Shown here: piece after piece, positions 7,486 through 15,530 of the stretch
How the letters are laid out: each line of letters starts with the position of its first letter
Numbering within the stretch: position 1 is the stretch's first letter
Assembly: GCA_964424945.1 (NCBI GenBank)
Contig: CAYRLB010000040.1
Coordinates: 1-22,454 of the forward strand
Length of the DNA stretch: 22,454 bases
Source of the DNA: WHSP01 sp964424945
Lineage (GTDB): Bacteria; Gemmatimonadota; Gemmatimonadetes; Longimicrobiales; Longimicrobiaceae
Direction: 5' to 3'
Notes under the pieces: generated by a model
What the model was told of the DNA's origin: nothing
Databases searched by the model: none
What the model saw: the letters and a program-made list of their open reading frames with translations, nothing else
Made by a program: the position numbers and the translations under genes

Positions 7486-10226
7486 TCGTTCTGTCCGACC
7501 CGGGTGACCTACCGGAGCTGGCCGACCGTACCGTTGCCGCGGATCACTACCTGTCCTCGCGCGATACGCACCCGTCGGGAACTACCGTCATCAATCTGTG
7601 CCGCTCCTACCGGTACAGGAGCAAGGGATACTACGTCTCGCTCGTAGCCGATGCGCGGGGACATCATGTGCTCCCGGCGGTTGAAACTCTCGAAGAGATG
7701 TCCGAACCCTTCGGTCTCTATCGGGTTCTGCGGGAGGCGGGCATTCCCACGCTGGACGTCTATGATCTGAAGAGCTGGCGCCCCGCCGATTATCAACCGG
7801 GGGAGCTGGCGCAATGTCTCGTGCTCTTCGGCGACTGCGACGACGCGAGATTCGAGAAGCATAGCCGCGCAGCGTACCGCGCCTGGCCGATCCCCATCCT
7901 GAGACTGCATCTGTTGCGGAAGGGTGATGAATGGTGGGTCGCTCGCGCCGAGACGGTCCCGCTGAAGCGGCTGAACCCCACCGAATACGCTGCGCTCGTA
8001 GATCGGTTGGCGCGGAGTGGAAGGCCGGCGATCAAGGCTGGCGCGCCCCCGGCGGAGACGAAACGAGCGTCGATCGCCGTCCTGTATGACGAGGCCGATA
8101 CCTTCAGCCCTTCCGATCCTGAAGCGATCGACCAGCTCGAGCGGATCGCGGCGTCGATGAATGTCTACGTTCATCGGCTGGGCCTCGACGAGATCGACCG
8201 GCTGTCCGAGTACGACGCACTCTTCATCCGTGTTCTCACCGGTGTGCGGGAGCCCTCGTTCCAGTTCGCGCTACGGGCCGAGATGCTCGACATGCCCGTC
8301 CTCGACGATCCGCAGTCGATCATCCGATGCAGCAATAAGGTCTTCCTCGACGAGCTTCTCCGGCGCGAGGGGATCCCCACGCCGCGGACGCTGATAGTCT
8401 CGCCGCGGACGTCGTGGGAAGAAGTTTCGATGCTCGGCAGCCCGCTCGTCGTCAAGCTGCCGGACGGCTCCTTCTCCGCCGCGGTGCACAAGGTCACCAG
8501 CGCCGCCGAGTATGGGGAGCTGACCTCCACCCTCTTCCGTCGCTCTCCGCTCCTCATCGCTCAGGAGTTCCTCAGAACCGATTTCGATTGGCGCATCACC
8601 CTGCTCGACGGCCAGATCCTGTTCACGGCGCGCTACTTCATGGCCGAAGGGCACTGGCAGATTCGCTCGAAGGATGGGCAGGTGGTGAGCTATGGCGACG
8701 TAGAGGCGATACCGAGGGAGCGCGCTCCGCGGGACGTTCTCGACCTCGCGCGGAGGGCCGCCGCTCTGATCGGGAAGGGCCTCTATGGTGTGGATATCAA
8801 GGAAACGCCCGCCGGGCCTGTCGTCATCGAGGTGAACGACAATCCCAACATCGATCGTGGTCAGGAGGACGGCGCGGACGGCGATGTCGTCTACCGGGAC
8901 ATCCTGACGTACTTCGTTCGGAAGATCGAGGAGCACCCACCCTTCCGCCGGGAGGATCGGGTCGTGAGAAGGCCGCGGCAGCGTCGCCACTACCGGCCCT
9001 TCTCGGTCGCGGGGATGGAGCTCGAGTATGCCGTCGTCGATGCCGATCTGAACATCGCGTCGCGTGTGGAAGATGCCTTCCGGGTCATCGCGGGGCGCCA
9101 CACCTCCGATGTCGAGCTGGGGCGCGTCGCTTTTTCGAACGAGATCGCGGATCACGTCTTCGAAGTGAAGACGCCCTTGCCGACGCGAAGTCTCGCCGCC
9201 GCGGAGGAAGCGCTCGTGGACGGGGTGCGGCGGTTCGCCAACGTTCTCCACCGGGAGTTCGACTGTCGACTGCTCCCGACCGGGATGCACCCCTGGATGA
9301 ACCCTCGGCAGGGACGGCTCTGGACGCGATCGAACCGGCGCATCTATGAAGCGTATCGCACCCTGTTCGATGTGCAGACGCACGGATGGGTGAATGTTCA
9401 CTCCGCGCATCTCAATCTGCCGCTGGGGCGCGGCGCCGAGGCGGTCGCGATGCACAACGCGAGCGCCCTCGTCATCCCCTATCTCCCGGCGCTCGCCGCC
9501 AGCTCCCCGATGCACGACGGAGTCCTTCAACCGTCGGCGGACAGCCGGATGGAGTGGATCTTCAGGCATCAGGCGAAGATCCCCGAATCGCAGGGAGACA
9601 TTCTTCCCGAGTATGTGACCAGTCCGGCCGATTACCGGCAGCGCGTCCTCCAGCCGATGTACCGGGCGCTCGATGCATTTGAAGGCACCTCCCCGCTGAA
9701 ACACGACTTCTTAAACGCGAGGGGCGCGGTGATGAAGATGTCCCGCAATGCACTCGAGATACGGGTGATCGACACCCAGGAGTGCGTCAAGCTCGACATC
9801 GCCGTCGCCGTCTTTACGCGCGCCGTGCTGAGGTACTTCACGACACGGATTCTCTCGGGACGGATGGAGCTGCCGCCACACGATATTCTTCTGGAGGATT
9901 TCAGGGCAACCATCCGGAGCGGCAGCCAGGCGAGGGTGCGGGCTCCGCATCTCGGCGATGGAATGGCGAGGGGCGATGAGGGCAGGATGTCCGCGAAGGC
10001 GTGCCTTCGGCAGCTGCTCGGGCTCGCCGAACGAACCGTCAGGCGGGATGAAGCCGTGTACCTGCCGCTCGTTGCCCGCATGATCGAGTCCGGCTCGCTG
10101 TCCGAGCGGATCCGAGCGAAGCTGAGCCCCTTCGAGGGCGACCAGCAGAAGTTCGTGGCCGAGACCAGGCGGGTGTATTCAGAGCTGGCCGAAGCGCTGA
10201 TTCAGAACAAGCCGTGGAGCGGGTGA
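7440..10226 (+). CDS. RimK-like ATP-grasp / GCS2 glutamate-cysteine ligase fusion
   Basis: This 928-residue protein joins two ligase types. Residues about 10-200 match the RimK-like ATP-grasp N-terminal (RLAN) domain. Residues about 210-500 are the ATP-grasp domain, ending in VVIEVNDNPNIDRG with metal ligands E464 and N466. From about 520 comes a GCS2/YbdK-type carboxylate-amine ligase: GMELEY (E527, E529), VFEVKTPLP, GWVNVHSAHLNLP, LPALAASSPMHDG and ALEIRVIDTQEC. Both domains use ATP to join a carboxylate to an amine, so two successive amide bonds on one product are possible. ATG 7440 is the only in-frame start after the preceding stop. GGAGG sits just one base before it, so initiation probably depends on the overlapping peptidase gene. 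No membrane segment is seen. Acceptor and donor are unknown. Confidence 0.9.
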   Translation: MATRSGREAKSAPVLIVLSDPGDLPELADRTVAADHYLSSRDTHPSGTTVINLCRSYRYRSKGYYVSLVADARGHHVLPAVETLEEMSEPFGLYRVLREAGIPTLDVYDLKSWRPADYQPGELAQCLVLFGDCDDARFEKHSRAAYRAWPIPILRLHLLRKGDEWWVARAETVPLKRLNPTEYAALVDRLARSGRPAIKAGAPPAETKRASIAVLYDEADTFSPSDPEAIDQLERIAASMNVYVHRLGLDEIDRLSEYDALFIRVLTGVREPSFQFALRAEMLDMPVLDDPQSIIRCSNKVFLDELLRREGIPTPRTLIVSPRTSWEEVSMLGSPLVVKLPDGSFSAAVHKVTSAAEYGELTSTLFRRSPLLIAQEFLRTDFDWRITLLDGQILFTARYFMAEGHWQIRSKDGQVVSYGDVEAIPRERAPRDVLDLARRAAALIGKGLYGVDIKETPAGPVVIEVNDNPNIDRGQEDGADGDVVYRDILTYFVRKIEEHPPFRREDRVVRRPRQRRHYRPFSVAGMELEYAVVDADLNIASRVEDAFRVIAGRHTSDVELGRVAFSNEIADHVFEVKTPLPTRSLAAAEEALVDGVRRFANVLHREFDCRLLPTGMHPWMNPRQGRLWTRSNRRIYEAYRTLFDVQTHGWVNVHSAHLNLPLGRGAEAVAMHNASALVIPYLPALAASSPMHDGVLQPSADSRMEWIFRHQAKIPESQGDILPEYVTSPADYRQRVLQPMYRALDAFEGTSPLKHDFLNARGAVMKMSRNALEIRVIDTQECVKLDIAVAVFTRAVLRYFTTRILSGRMELPPHDILLEDFRATIRSGSQARVRAPHLGDGMARGDEGRMSAKACLRQLLGLAERTVRRDEAVYLPLVARMIESGSLSERIRAKLSPFEGDQQKFVAETRRVYSELAEALIQNKPWSG

Positions 10227-10306
10227 GCGAACAACGATCGGCTACGGACTTACGGACTCCGACGCGCGGGCGGCTCGGCGATCAGCAATCAGCCAACCGG
10301 TCAAGC

Positions 10307-10369
10307 CGATAGCGGATAGCGGATAGCCGATAGCCGATAGCCGATAGCCGATAGCCGATAGCCGATAGC
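10307..10369. repeat. Heptanucleotide tandem array, nine units
   Basis: Nine consecutive 7-bp units fill 63 bases between the convergent stops of the ligase fusion (10226) and the patatin gene (10374). One CGATAGC is followed by two GGATAGC and six CGATAGC. The array ends four bases before the patatin stop codon. The same unit family occurs at 18087-18107 and 19160-19180. Copy number is likely to vary by slippage. Confidence 0.93.
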
Positions 10370-10373
10370 GGAC

Positions 10374-11630
10374 TCAGCCCCGGATGAACGCATCGATTTC
10401 CGCGGCCCTGACCTCCGCGTCGAACTCACCCAGCTCTATCAGCCGCCGGATGAAGTCCGGCTGGAACATCACCATGCTCAGGATGTCGGGGCTCGCCGTC
10501 TGACGCGTGCCCCACCCGCGCGTGAGGAATCGGAAGGTCCCGGGAAGCTTCGGCTCGTAGTAGCGGGCGAGCCGCCCCAGATCGCGCGACGGTCGATGGA
10601 TCATCAGGTCGACCACCCGCATGCCGTCCCGCTGCTCCTCGGGGACGCGCTCCAGAATGCGGTTCATGCGCTCCAGGCGGAGCGCGTCCTGATCGATGAC
10701 GTCCAGGAAGACCGAGTTGAAGAGCACCCCGAGCACCTGGGCCGGGGGCGGATAGCCCACCACTTCAACCGTCCCGGCTTCCGCCTGGGTGGGGATGTAG
10801 CGGCTCGATACCGCCAGGATCTTGTGCGCGCCGAGGTGCAGCGCCGGCGACAGCGGGGCGCTCAGGCGAATTCCGCCATCCCCGTACCAGGCGTCGTCGA
10901 TCTGTACGGCGGGGAAGAAGATGGGGAGCGCGGCCGACGCCATGATGTGCGGGATGCCGATCTTCGCCTTTGCAGAGCGGCGGTTCGGCCGCTCCCATGG
11001 CGCGATGTCCCGGCCCTGCACCCAGGTCACCGACTGCCCCGTCGTGTAGCTCGTGGTGCTGATGGCGAGTGCGCTGAGGACGCCCCGGTTCAGATTGTAC
11101 TGGATCCCGGAGAGCTCTCCATGGACGGGGGCGAGCGCTTCAGTGAGAAAGTCGCGCAGCGGTTCGGTATCGACCATCCCGCGGAGCCTCGGCTCCCCCC
11201 TTCCTCCGCCTGCGAACTGCGTCCAGGAGCGGAAAACAGACCAGAGGAGGGAGGGGGAATCGACACGGAACACGCTTTCCGGCATCAGCTCTTCCCAGAG
11301 CGCCGTCAGCTCCTCCACAGCTTGTCTGAAGGTTCCATGATGCTGCGCGAGATGCACCGCGTTCATCGCACCTGCGGAGACCCCTGAGATGATCTTGAAC
11401 CGGAGGTCGGGATAGGTCCGCGCGAGATACCGGAGCAATCCGACCTGGTACGATCCTCGGGCTCCCCCCCCCGTCATGACGAGCGCGATCTCGCCGGTAT
11501 CGCCGGGGGCTTGCTTCGACCCGTCGCCCGAGGGGCCGCGCGCGTCTTCTGACCGGCCGGGCGGTGGCGCGTCAGTCGATTGATGGGGCGGGGTGGGATC
11601 GCTTGGCATCTGGGCGCTGAACTCTGACAT
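10374..11630 (-). CDS. Patatin-like phospholipase family protein
   Basis: The product has 418 residues. A Pro/Ser-rich, probably disordered N-terminus (1-45) precedes a patatin domain: the glycine-rich oxyanion loop GGGARG (54-59), nucleophile S85 in GVSAG, and D251 in DGG, which complete the Ser-Asp dyad of lipid acyl hydrolases. The family cleaves acyl chains from phospholipids or other lipids. There is no signal peptide, so a cytoplasmic or membrane-surface location is inferred. ATG 11630 has no clear ribosome site; the in-frame ATG at 11609 is an alternative. The gene is divergent from the MFS transporter gene and convergent with the amidoligase gene, and is likely monocistronic. Confidence 0.92.
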   Translation of the reverse strand: MSEFSAQMPSDPTPPHQSTDAPPPGRSEDARGPSGDGSKQAPGDTGEIALVMTGGGARGSYQVGLLRYLARTYPDLRFKIISGVSAGAMNAVHLAQHHGTFRQAVEELTALWEELMPESVFRVDSPSLLWSVFRSWTQFAGGGRGEPRLRGMVDTEPLRDFLTEALAPVHGELSGIQYNLNRGVLSALAISTTSYTTGQSVTWVQGRDIAPWERPNRRSAKAKIGIPHIMASAALPIFFPAVQIDDAWYGDGGIRLSAPLSPALHLGAHKILAVSSRYIPTQAEAGTVEVVGYPPPAQVLGVLFNSVFLDVIDQDALRLERMNRILERVPEEQRDGMRVVDLMIHRPSRDLGRLARYYEPKLPGTFRFLTRGWGTRQTASPDILSMVMFQPDFIRRLIELGEFDAEVRAAEIDAFIRG

Positions 11631-13050
11631 GCGGATGAGCGCTTTCCCGATCCGGGAAAATGACTCATGTGAAGAAGAATGCGGAGGGAGGACCGCCTCG
11701 CGGCCCGGTCAATCTGGGGCGACCTTCCGGGCAATACAAGCGTTCATCCGGGCCCTCGGCGGCGTCTTCAGACGGGCGGGGGTAGCCACGGAAGACGACC
11801 CCGTTAGATTTCCGCCGCCCCCTCACCTTCTTGGCGCCGTCATCCCGGAGTGTCCCCTGGGTAAGCTCGTCATTCTGATGATAACGGCGTTCGTGGATAT
11901 GGTGGGTGTCCTGATGGTCATCCCGCTGCTCCCGTTCTACGCGTCGAATCTAGGCGCGGGTGGCCTGGTCGTCGGGGTGCTCGTCTCTTCCTACTCCCTT
12001 GCACAGCTGATCAGCGCGCCTCTCTGGGGGCGGGTATCGGATCGGTACGGTCGTCGGCCGGCTCTTCTCGCGGGGCTTCTCTTCTCCGCCGTCGCGTACG
12101 TCATCTTCGCGTACTCCACCTCGATCTGGGTGCTGCTCGCGTCCCGGCTCGTGCAGGGTGCGGGCGGAGGGACGGTCGGGGTCATCCAGGCGTACGTCGC
12201 CGACTCCACGGAGCCCGAGAACCGCGCCCGCAGCCTGGGCTGGATCTCGGCGGCCACGAATCTCGGCGTCGCGATCGGGCCGGTTCTTGGCTCGCTCACC
12301 TACGCGCTCGGCCGCGAGGCGCCCGGCCTCTTCGCGGCGGCGCTCTGCATGGTCAACATCCTCTTCGCCTGGCGCTTCCTCAAGGAATCGCGTGACTTCG
12401 CGACGCCACACCCGGCCGGCCGGCGCAAGCGCGGGTCCCGCGAGGCGATCCTGGCGGTCGTCACCCAATCGCGCGAACCGGCTTCGCGGCTGATCTGGAT
12501 CTATGCGGTGGCGATGGGCGCCTTCCAGGGGATGAACGCGGTTCTGGCGCTCTTCCTCGCCTATCGCTTCGCGGTGACGGAGGAGACGATCGGTTACGTC
12601 TTCATGTACATCGGCGCGATTTCGGTGCTGACCCGGGCGGGGATCCTGGGGCCAGTCGTCGACCGGTTTGGTGAGGCGAAATTGTCCCGCATGGGAACGG
12701 TGACGCTCGCGCTCGGCCTGGCGACCATCCCGCTCAGCCACAACTACCTGGTGCTCGCCCTGACCGTCGCGCTCGTCCCGCTCGGCACGGCATTCACCTT
12801 CCCCTGCATCACATCGCTCCTGTCGCGGGTCGTGGAACGACATGAGACGGGGCTGTACATGGGTGTCCAGCAGACCTTCGGGGGCGTCGCCCGCGTCCTC
12901 GGGCCCCTCTGGGCCGGATGGGCGTACGACCATCTCGGTGTCGGCGTTCCCTTCGTCACCGCGGGGGTTCTCGTAGCGGGCACGCTCCTGCTCAGCATCG
13001 GGATGGATGAGTTCATGCATAAGCCGAAAGCTGCCCCCGCCGGCGCCTGA
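11629..13050 (+). CDS. MFS transporter, 12 TM (multidrug/DHA1-like)
   Basis: Twelve hydrophobic segments can be read, from KLVILMITAFVDMVGVLMVI to VPFVTAGVLVAGTLLLSIG. The MFS motif A, GRVSDRYGRRPALLAGLL, lies in the loop after TM2, and RLVQGAGGGTVGVIQAYVAD forms TM4. The pattern is closest to TetA/DHA1 proton-driven drug exporters of the inner membrane; the substrate is unknown. The start is doubtful. Starts at 11593, 11629 or 11635 put about 80 polar, non-conserved residues before TM1 and make the gene meet or overlap the divergent patatin gene. Starting at ATG 11878 would leave only a minimal TM1. A CTG at 11857 with GGAG seven bases upstream is possible. The end is firm. The short repeat-protein gene begins 78 nt downstream. 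Confidence 0.88.
   Translation: MRMSAFPIRENDSCEEECGGRTASRPGQSGATFRAIQAFIRALGGVFRRAGVATEDDPVRFPPPPHLLGAVIPECPLGKLVILMITAFVDMVGVLMVIPLLPFYASNLGAGGLVVGVLVSSYSLAQLISAPLWGRVSDRYGRRPALLAGLLFSAVAYVIFAYSTSIWVLLASRLVQGAGGGTVGVIQAYVADSTEPENRARSLGWISAATNLGVAIGPVLGSLTYALGREAPGLFAAALCMVNILFAWRFLKESRDFATPHPAGRRKRGSREAILAVVTQSREPASRLIWIYAVAMGAFQGMNAVLALFLAYRFAVTEETIGYVFMYIGAISVLTRAGILGPVVDRFGEAKLSRMGTVTLALGLATIPLSHNYLVLALTVALVPLGTAFTFPCITSLLSRVVERHETGLYMGVQQTFGGVARVLGPLWAGWAYDHLGVGVPFVTAGVLVAGTLLLSIGMDEFMHKPKAAPAGA
11643..11659. promoter_or_regulatory. Palindrome upstream of the patatin gene
   Basis: TTTCCCG (11643-11649) and CGGGAAA (11653-11659) form a perfect 7-bp inverted repeat with a 3-bp spacer, in the head-to-head region of the patatin and MFS genes. 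It lies 12-28 bases before the patatin ATG. The size suits a dimeric repressor operator or a small RNA hairpin; no regulator gene is adjacent. Confidence 0.4.
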
Positions 13051-13128
13051 TCAGGAGGGCCGAAACCCCGGAGGGTGCGGGCGCGTACAGAGGGGATATC
13101 CGCAGTCATCTATACCGGGAGGTCGGCG

Positions 13129-13638
13129 ATGGAAAACGACGCTGAAAAGAACACGGAGCGGCGGGATGCCTTCGAAGAGCTGCAGGCGAAGCTCGAACGC
13201 GCGGTCGATGACCTTCGGCCGAAGGTGAAGCGCGCCCTCGACGAGCTCGATTCAACCGTCGACTCGGCGCTCGCGGACCTGAAGCCGCGAGTCGACGCGA
13301 AGATGAAGCAGGCCCAACCGCGGGTGGACGCCTTCCTTGCCGATGTTCAGCCGCGGATGGATGGCATCCTCCGCCGGATGCAAGCGAAGCTGGAGGAGGT
13401 CCGCCAGGATCTGGAGTCGCGCGCGAAGGGCGCCGAGGGGGGATCCGCGGCGCAGGGGTCGGCAACAGGGTCGGAGCCGGAGCGGGAAGCGGAGCCGACG
13501 CCGGAGCCCGGTACAGGGAGGGGCGCGACAGGGCAGGGTTCGCCCGGCCCGGATGGTGGCGCAGCGGGTCCGCACAATCCACCGGGATCCAGTACGCCGC
13601 CGCACGGCGACCCTCTCCCGGGGCCCGGCGCGATCTGA
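13129..13638 (+). CDS. Small protein with seven 11-residue amphipathic repeats
   Basis: The product has 169 residues and I recognise no named family. GGGAGG lies six bases before ATG 13129, a good start. Residues 18-94 are seven gapless 11-residue units: LQAKLERAVDD, LRPKVKRALDE, LDSTVDSALAD, LKPRVDAKMKQ, AQPRVDAFLAD, VQPRMDGILRR and MQAKLEEVRQD. Proline recurs at positions 31, 53, 64 and 75, in multiples of 11. The charged/hydrophobic pattern predicts Pro-kinked amphipathic helix like the 11-mer repeats of apolipoproteins and some LEA proteins. Residues about 95-169 are Gly/Pro/Glu-rich and probably disordered. There is no signal peptide. Binding to a membrane or lipid surface is inference only. 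Cotranscription with the MFS gene upstream is possible. Confidence 0.82.
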   Translation: MENDAEKNTERRDAFEELQAKLERAVDDLRPKVKRALDELDSTVDSALADLKPRVDAKMKQAQPRVDAFLADVQPRMDGILRRMQAKLEEVRQDLESRAKGAEGGSAAQGSATGSEPEREAEPTPEPGTGRGATGQGSPGPDGGAAGPHNPPGSSTPPHGDPLPGPGAI

Positions 13639-13976
13639 TCGACCGACCTCGCTGCAGATCCGCCCCGGGGACTACCGGCGGCGAGGTCGATGTGTCGGAC
13701 TCCGGAGTTTCTTTCACGGGGTGGCGGAGCTCGTCGGGCGGCGGCCGGCGGGCAATGTCGCAGCCTGGGAGGCCTGGGAGCCTCTCGGGCCGCTGCGACG
13801 CTGTCGAGACGGGACCTCGTATGCCCGATCTCACTCGACCCCCCCTCTCCTGCACGATTGGACGCGCGGTGGCGCTGCCAGCGCCTTCGCATCCTCATGG
13901 TTCCATCGACAGTAGCTGTGCATCCGGATACTGGTTGTGAACTGGCCGAGAAGTGATCGGGAATGGAAGGAAGGCG
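13639..13976. other. Intergenic region with a long inverted repeat
   Basis: No supported gene is seen in these 338 bases. Just after the repeat-protein stop, CGACCTCGC (13644-13652) and GCGAGGTCG (13681-13689) form a perfect 9-bp stem around a GC-rich 28-nt loop. It may terminate or stabilise the upstream transcript, although there is no T-run. A TCGACA at 13906-13911 resembles a -35 box for the downstream hydrolase, but no good -10 follows at 16-18 bases. Confidence 0.45.
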
Positions 13977-15260
13977 ATGCGGGGCATTCTCCTCATCGGT
14001 CGGGGTCGACGTCGGCGCATCGCCTGGAGTGCAGCGGCGCTTTTCGCGCTCCTGATCGGCTGCGGATCGGCGGATTCACCGATCGACGATCCTGCGCCAC
14101 CGCCCGCCGAGCAGACCTGGTTCGACTCCACCTCCGTCGACTGGCTGCTCGAGCCCGTCCGCGAACAGCTCGATGCCGGCGCCTTCCCCGGGGCGGCGAT
14201 TGCCTTCGGGGTGCGGGACGACGAGATGCATCTCACGGAGCTCGGCCGCATCGGCTGGGGTCCCAACGCCGCCGACGTCGACGCCTCTACGACCATCTAC
14301 GACCTTGCATCGCTGACGAAGGTGCTCGCCACCGCCGCTGCGGTCATGCTGCTGGTGGACGATGGCCGCCTTGCCCTCGATGACCCCGTCGCCCGATATC
14401 TGCCCGCCTTCGCCGAAGGACCGAAGGCGGCGGTCACCATCCGTCATCTTCTCACCCACACCTCCGGCCTGCCCGAGGGCGCCGAACTCCGCGCGGGCAG
14501 CACCCGGGCGGAGAAGATCGAGCGCGCCACCCGCTTCCCGATCCTTCCGCCGGCCGGGTCGCGCGTTGTCTACTCGGATGTCGGTTTCATCATAGCCTGG
14601 GAGGTGGCGGAGCGCGTTGCGGGTGAGCCGCTCCCCGACTTCCTGCGGAAGCGTCTTTACGAGCCGCTCGGGATGACCGCGACCGGATTCCTCCCCGGTC
14701 TCGACTGCGAGGAGTGCGCGCCGACCGGCCGGCTGAGGGACCAGTCGCTCTATAGGGGGAGACCCTTCGATCCGCTCGCCCAGCGCCTCGACGGGATCAG
14801 CGGCAGCGCCGGACTTTTTGCGACGGGGCGGGATGTCGGACGATTTGCTGCGATGATCGCGAATGGGGGAGAGCTCGAGGGTGTGCGCATCCTGTCCCCA
14901 GCCACGACAGCGGAGTTCATCGGGCCGCAGCCTGTCGGAGGGCGGTACCGGCTCGGTTGGGAGACGATGTGCGATGGCGAGGTGCCGGCGAGTACCCCCT
15001 GCGAAACGACCATCGGTATCGGGCATACCGGCTGGACGGGCACATCGATCTGGATCGATCCGGCGACCGGCGTCTGGACGGTTCTTCTCACGAATCGCAC
15101 CTATGAGTCTCGTGCGCCGAACCAGCTCCAGGCCGTCCGGCGGGAGCTCTTTGCGCGTGCGCGACAGGGGCGCCCCTCGGCTGGCCGGACGATTCCGGAG
15201 CATCCGGCCTCCGGTATTGACTCTGCAGGAGAGGCGGCGAGCGGGACCCCGGGCAGCTGA
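13977..15260 (+). CDS. Beta-lactamase-family serine hydrolase, lipoprotein
   Basis: The product has 427 residues. An Arg-rich start and hydrophobic segment end in ALLIGC with C29 as lipidation site, so the protein should sit on the envelope, facing the periplasm. The class C beta-lactamase/DD-peptidase fold shows S112 and K115 in SLTK, Y199 in YSD and H350 in HTG. TIRHLLTHTSGLPEG (about 155-170) and YEPLGM are also typical. The YSD and HTG forms suit esterase or peptidase members rather than true beta-lactamases; the substrate is unknown. Residues about 400-427 are a polar, probably disordered tail. AAGGA lies five bases before ATG 13977, which is preferred to GTG 13953. The gene is followed by 270 nt of noncoding sequence. 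Confidence 0.9.
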   Translation: MRGILLIGRGRRRRIAWSAAALFALLIGCGSADSPIDDPAPPPAEQTWFDSTSVDWLLEPVREQLDAGAFPGAAIAFGVRDDEMHLTELGRIGWGPNAADVDASTTIYDLASLTKVLATAAAVMLLVDDGRLALDDPVARYLPAFAEGPKAAVTIRHLLTHTSGLPEGAELRAGSTRAEKIERATRFPILPPAGSRVVYSDVGFIIAWEVAERVAGEPLPDFLRKRLYEPLGMTATGFLPGLDCEECAPTGRLRDQSLYRGRPFDPLAQRLDGISGSAGLFATGRDVGRFAAMIANGGELEGVRILSPATTAEFIGPQPVGGRYRLGWETMCDGEVPASTPCETTIGIGHTGWTGTSIWIDPATGVWTVLLTNRTYESRAPNQLQAVRRELFARARQGRPSAGRTIPEHPASGIDSAGEAASGTPGS

Positions 15261-15405
15261 GGCCCCGGCGACGCCGATTCCATCATGGGAGGGAGCCGGT
15301 GGATACGGCCCAATGACGAAGGTGGGCAGGACCCCGCCGGGATGCGAGGCTAGCGCTGCCGTGCGTCTGCACGAAGTCCGTGCAGCCGAGTCTCGTATTC
15401 CGCGG

Positions 15406-15436
15406 GGAGAGCTGGATCCCGGCTTTCGCCGGGAAG
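15406..15436. repeat. REP-like palindromic repeat of the PAKAGIQ type
   Basis: The stretch around GGATCCCGGCTTTCGCCGGG has arms CCCGG/CCGGG around CTTTCG. Read on the minus strand it encodes the artefactual peptide FPAKAGIQ, a hallmark of widespread intergenic palindromic repeats (compare the Neisseria dRS3-type core). A second perfect hairpin, TGCACG/CGTGCA (15368-15384), lies upstream. CAATGACGAAGGTGGG near 15310 also looks like part of such an element. Only one copy is in this window, so repetition in the genome is inferred. Confidence 0.6.
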
Positions 15437-15471
15437 ACGGGGGAGGGAAGACGGGGGGAGGGCAGGCGGCT

Positions 15472-15500
15472 TTGTCCCGACCGACACTCCTGAGTACATT
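15472..15500 (+). promoter_or_regulatory. Candidate sigma-70-type promoter for the DUF2911 gene
   Basis: TTGTCC (15472-15477) and TACATT (15495-15500) are separated by exactly 17 bases, each with four of six consensus matches. Transcription would begin near 15507, giving a leader of about 25 nt containing GGAG at about eight bases before the ATG at 15531. The spacing to the gene makes this the best promoter candidate in the window. Confidence 0.5.
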
Positions 15501-15530
15501 GCCGGCACCATTTCACCCGGAGCGAATACC

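Noticed and set aside
8271..9704. 477-codon minus-strand frame opposite the ATP-grasp/GCS2 gene
   Set aside because: It has no domain, and the plus strand carries the ligase motifs through the whole stretch.
10307..10369. Possible CRISPR array
   Set aside because: Units are 7 bp without spacers, and no cas gene is nearby.
13690..13956. Small plus-strand frames in the gap before the serine hydrolase
   Set aside because: No ribosome site and no recognisable composition; the frames overlap each other in different phases.
15283..15516. Short minus-strand open frame containing FPAKAGIQ
   Set aside because: This peptide is the known artefact of translating an intergenic palindromic repeat, not a gene.
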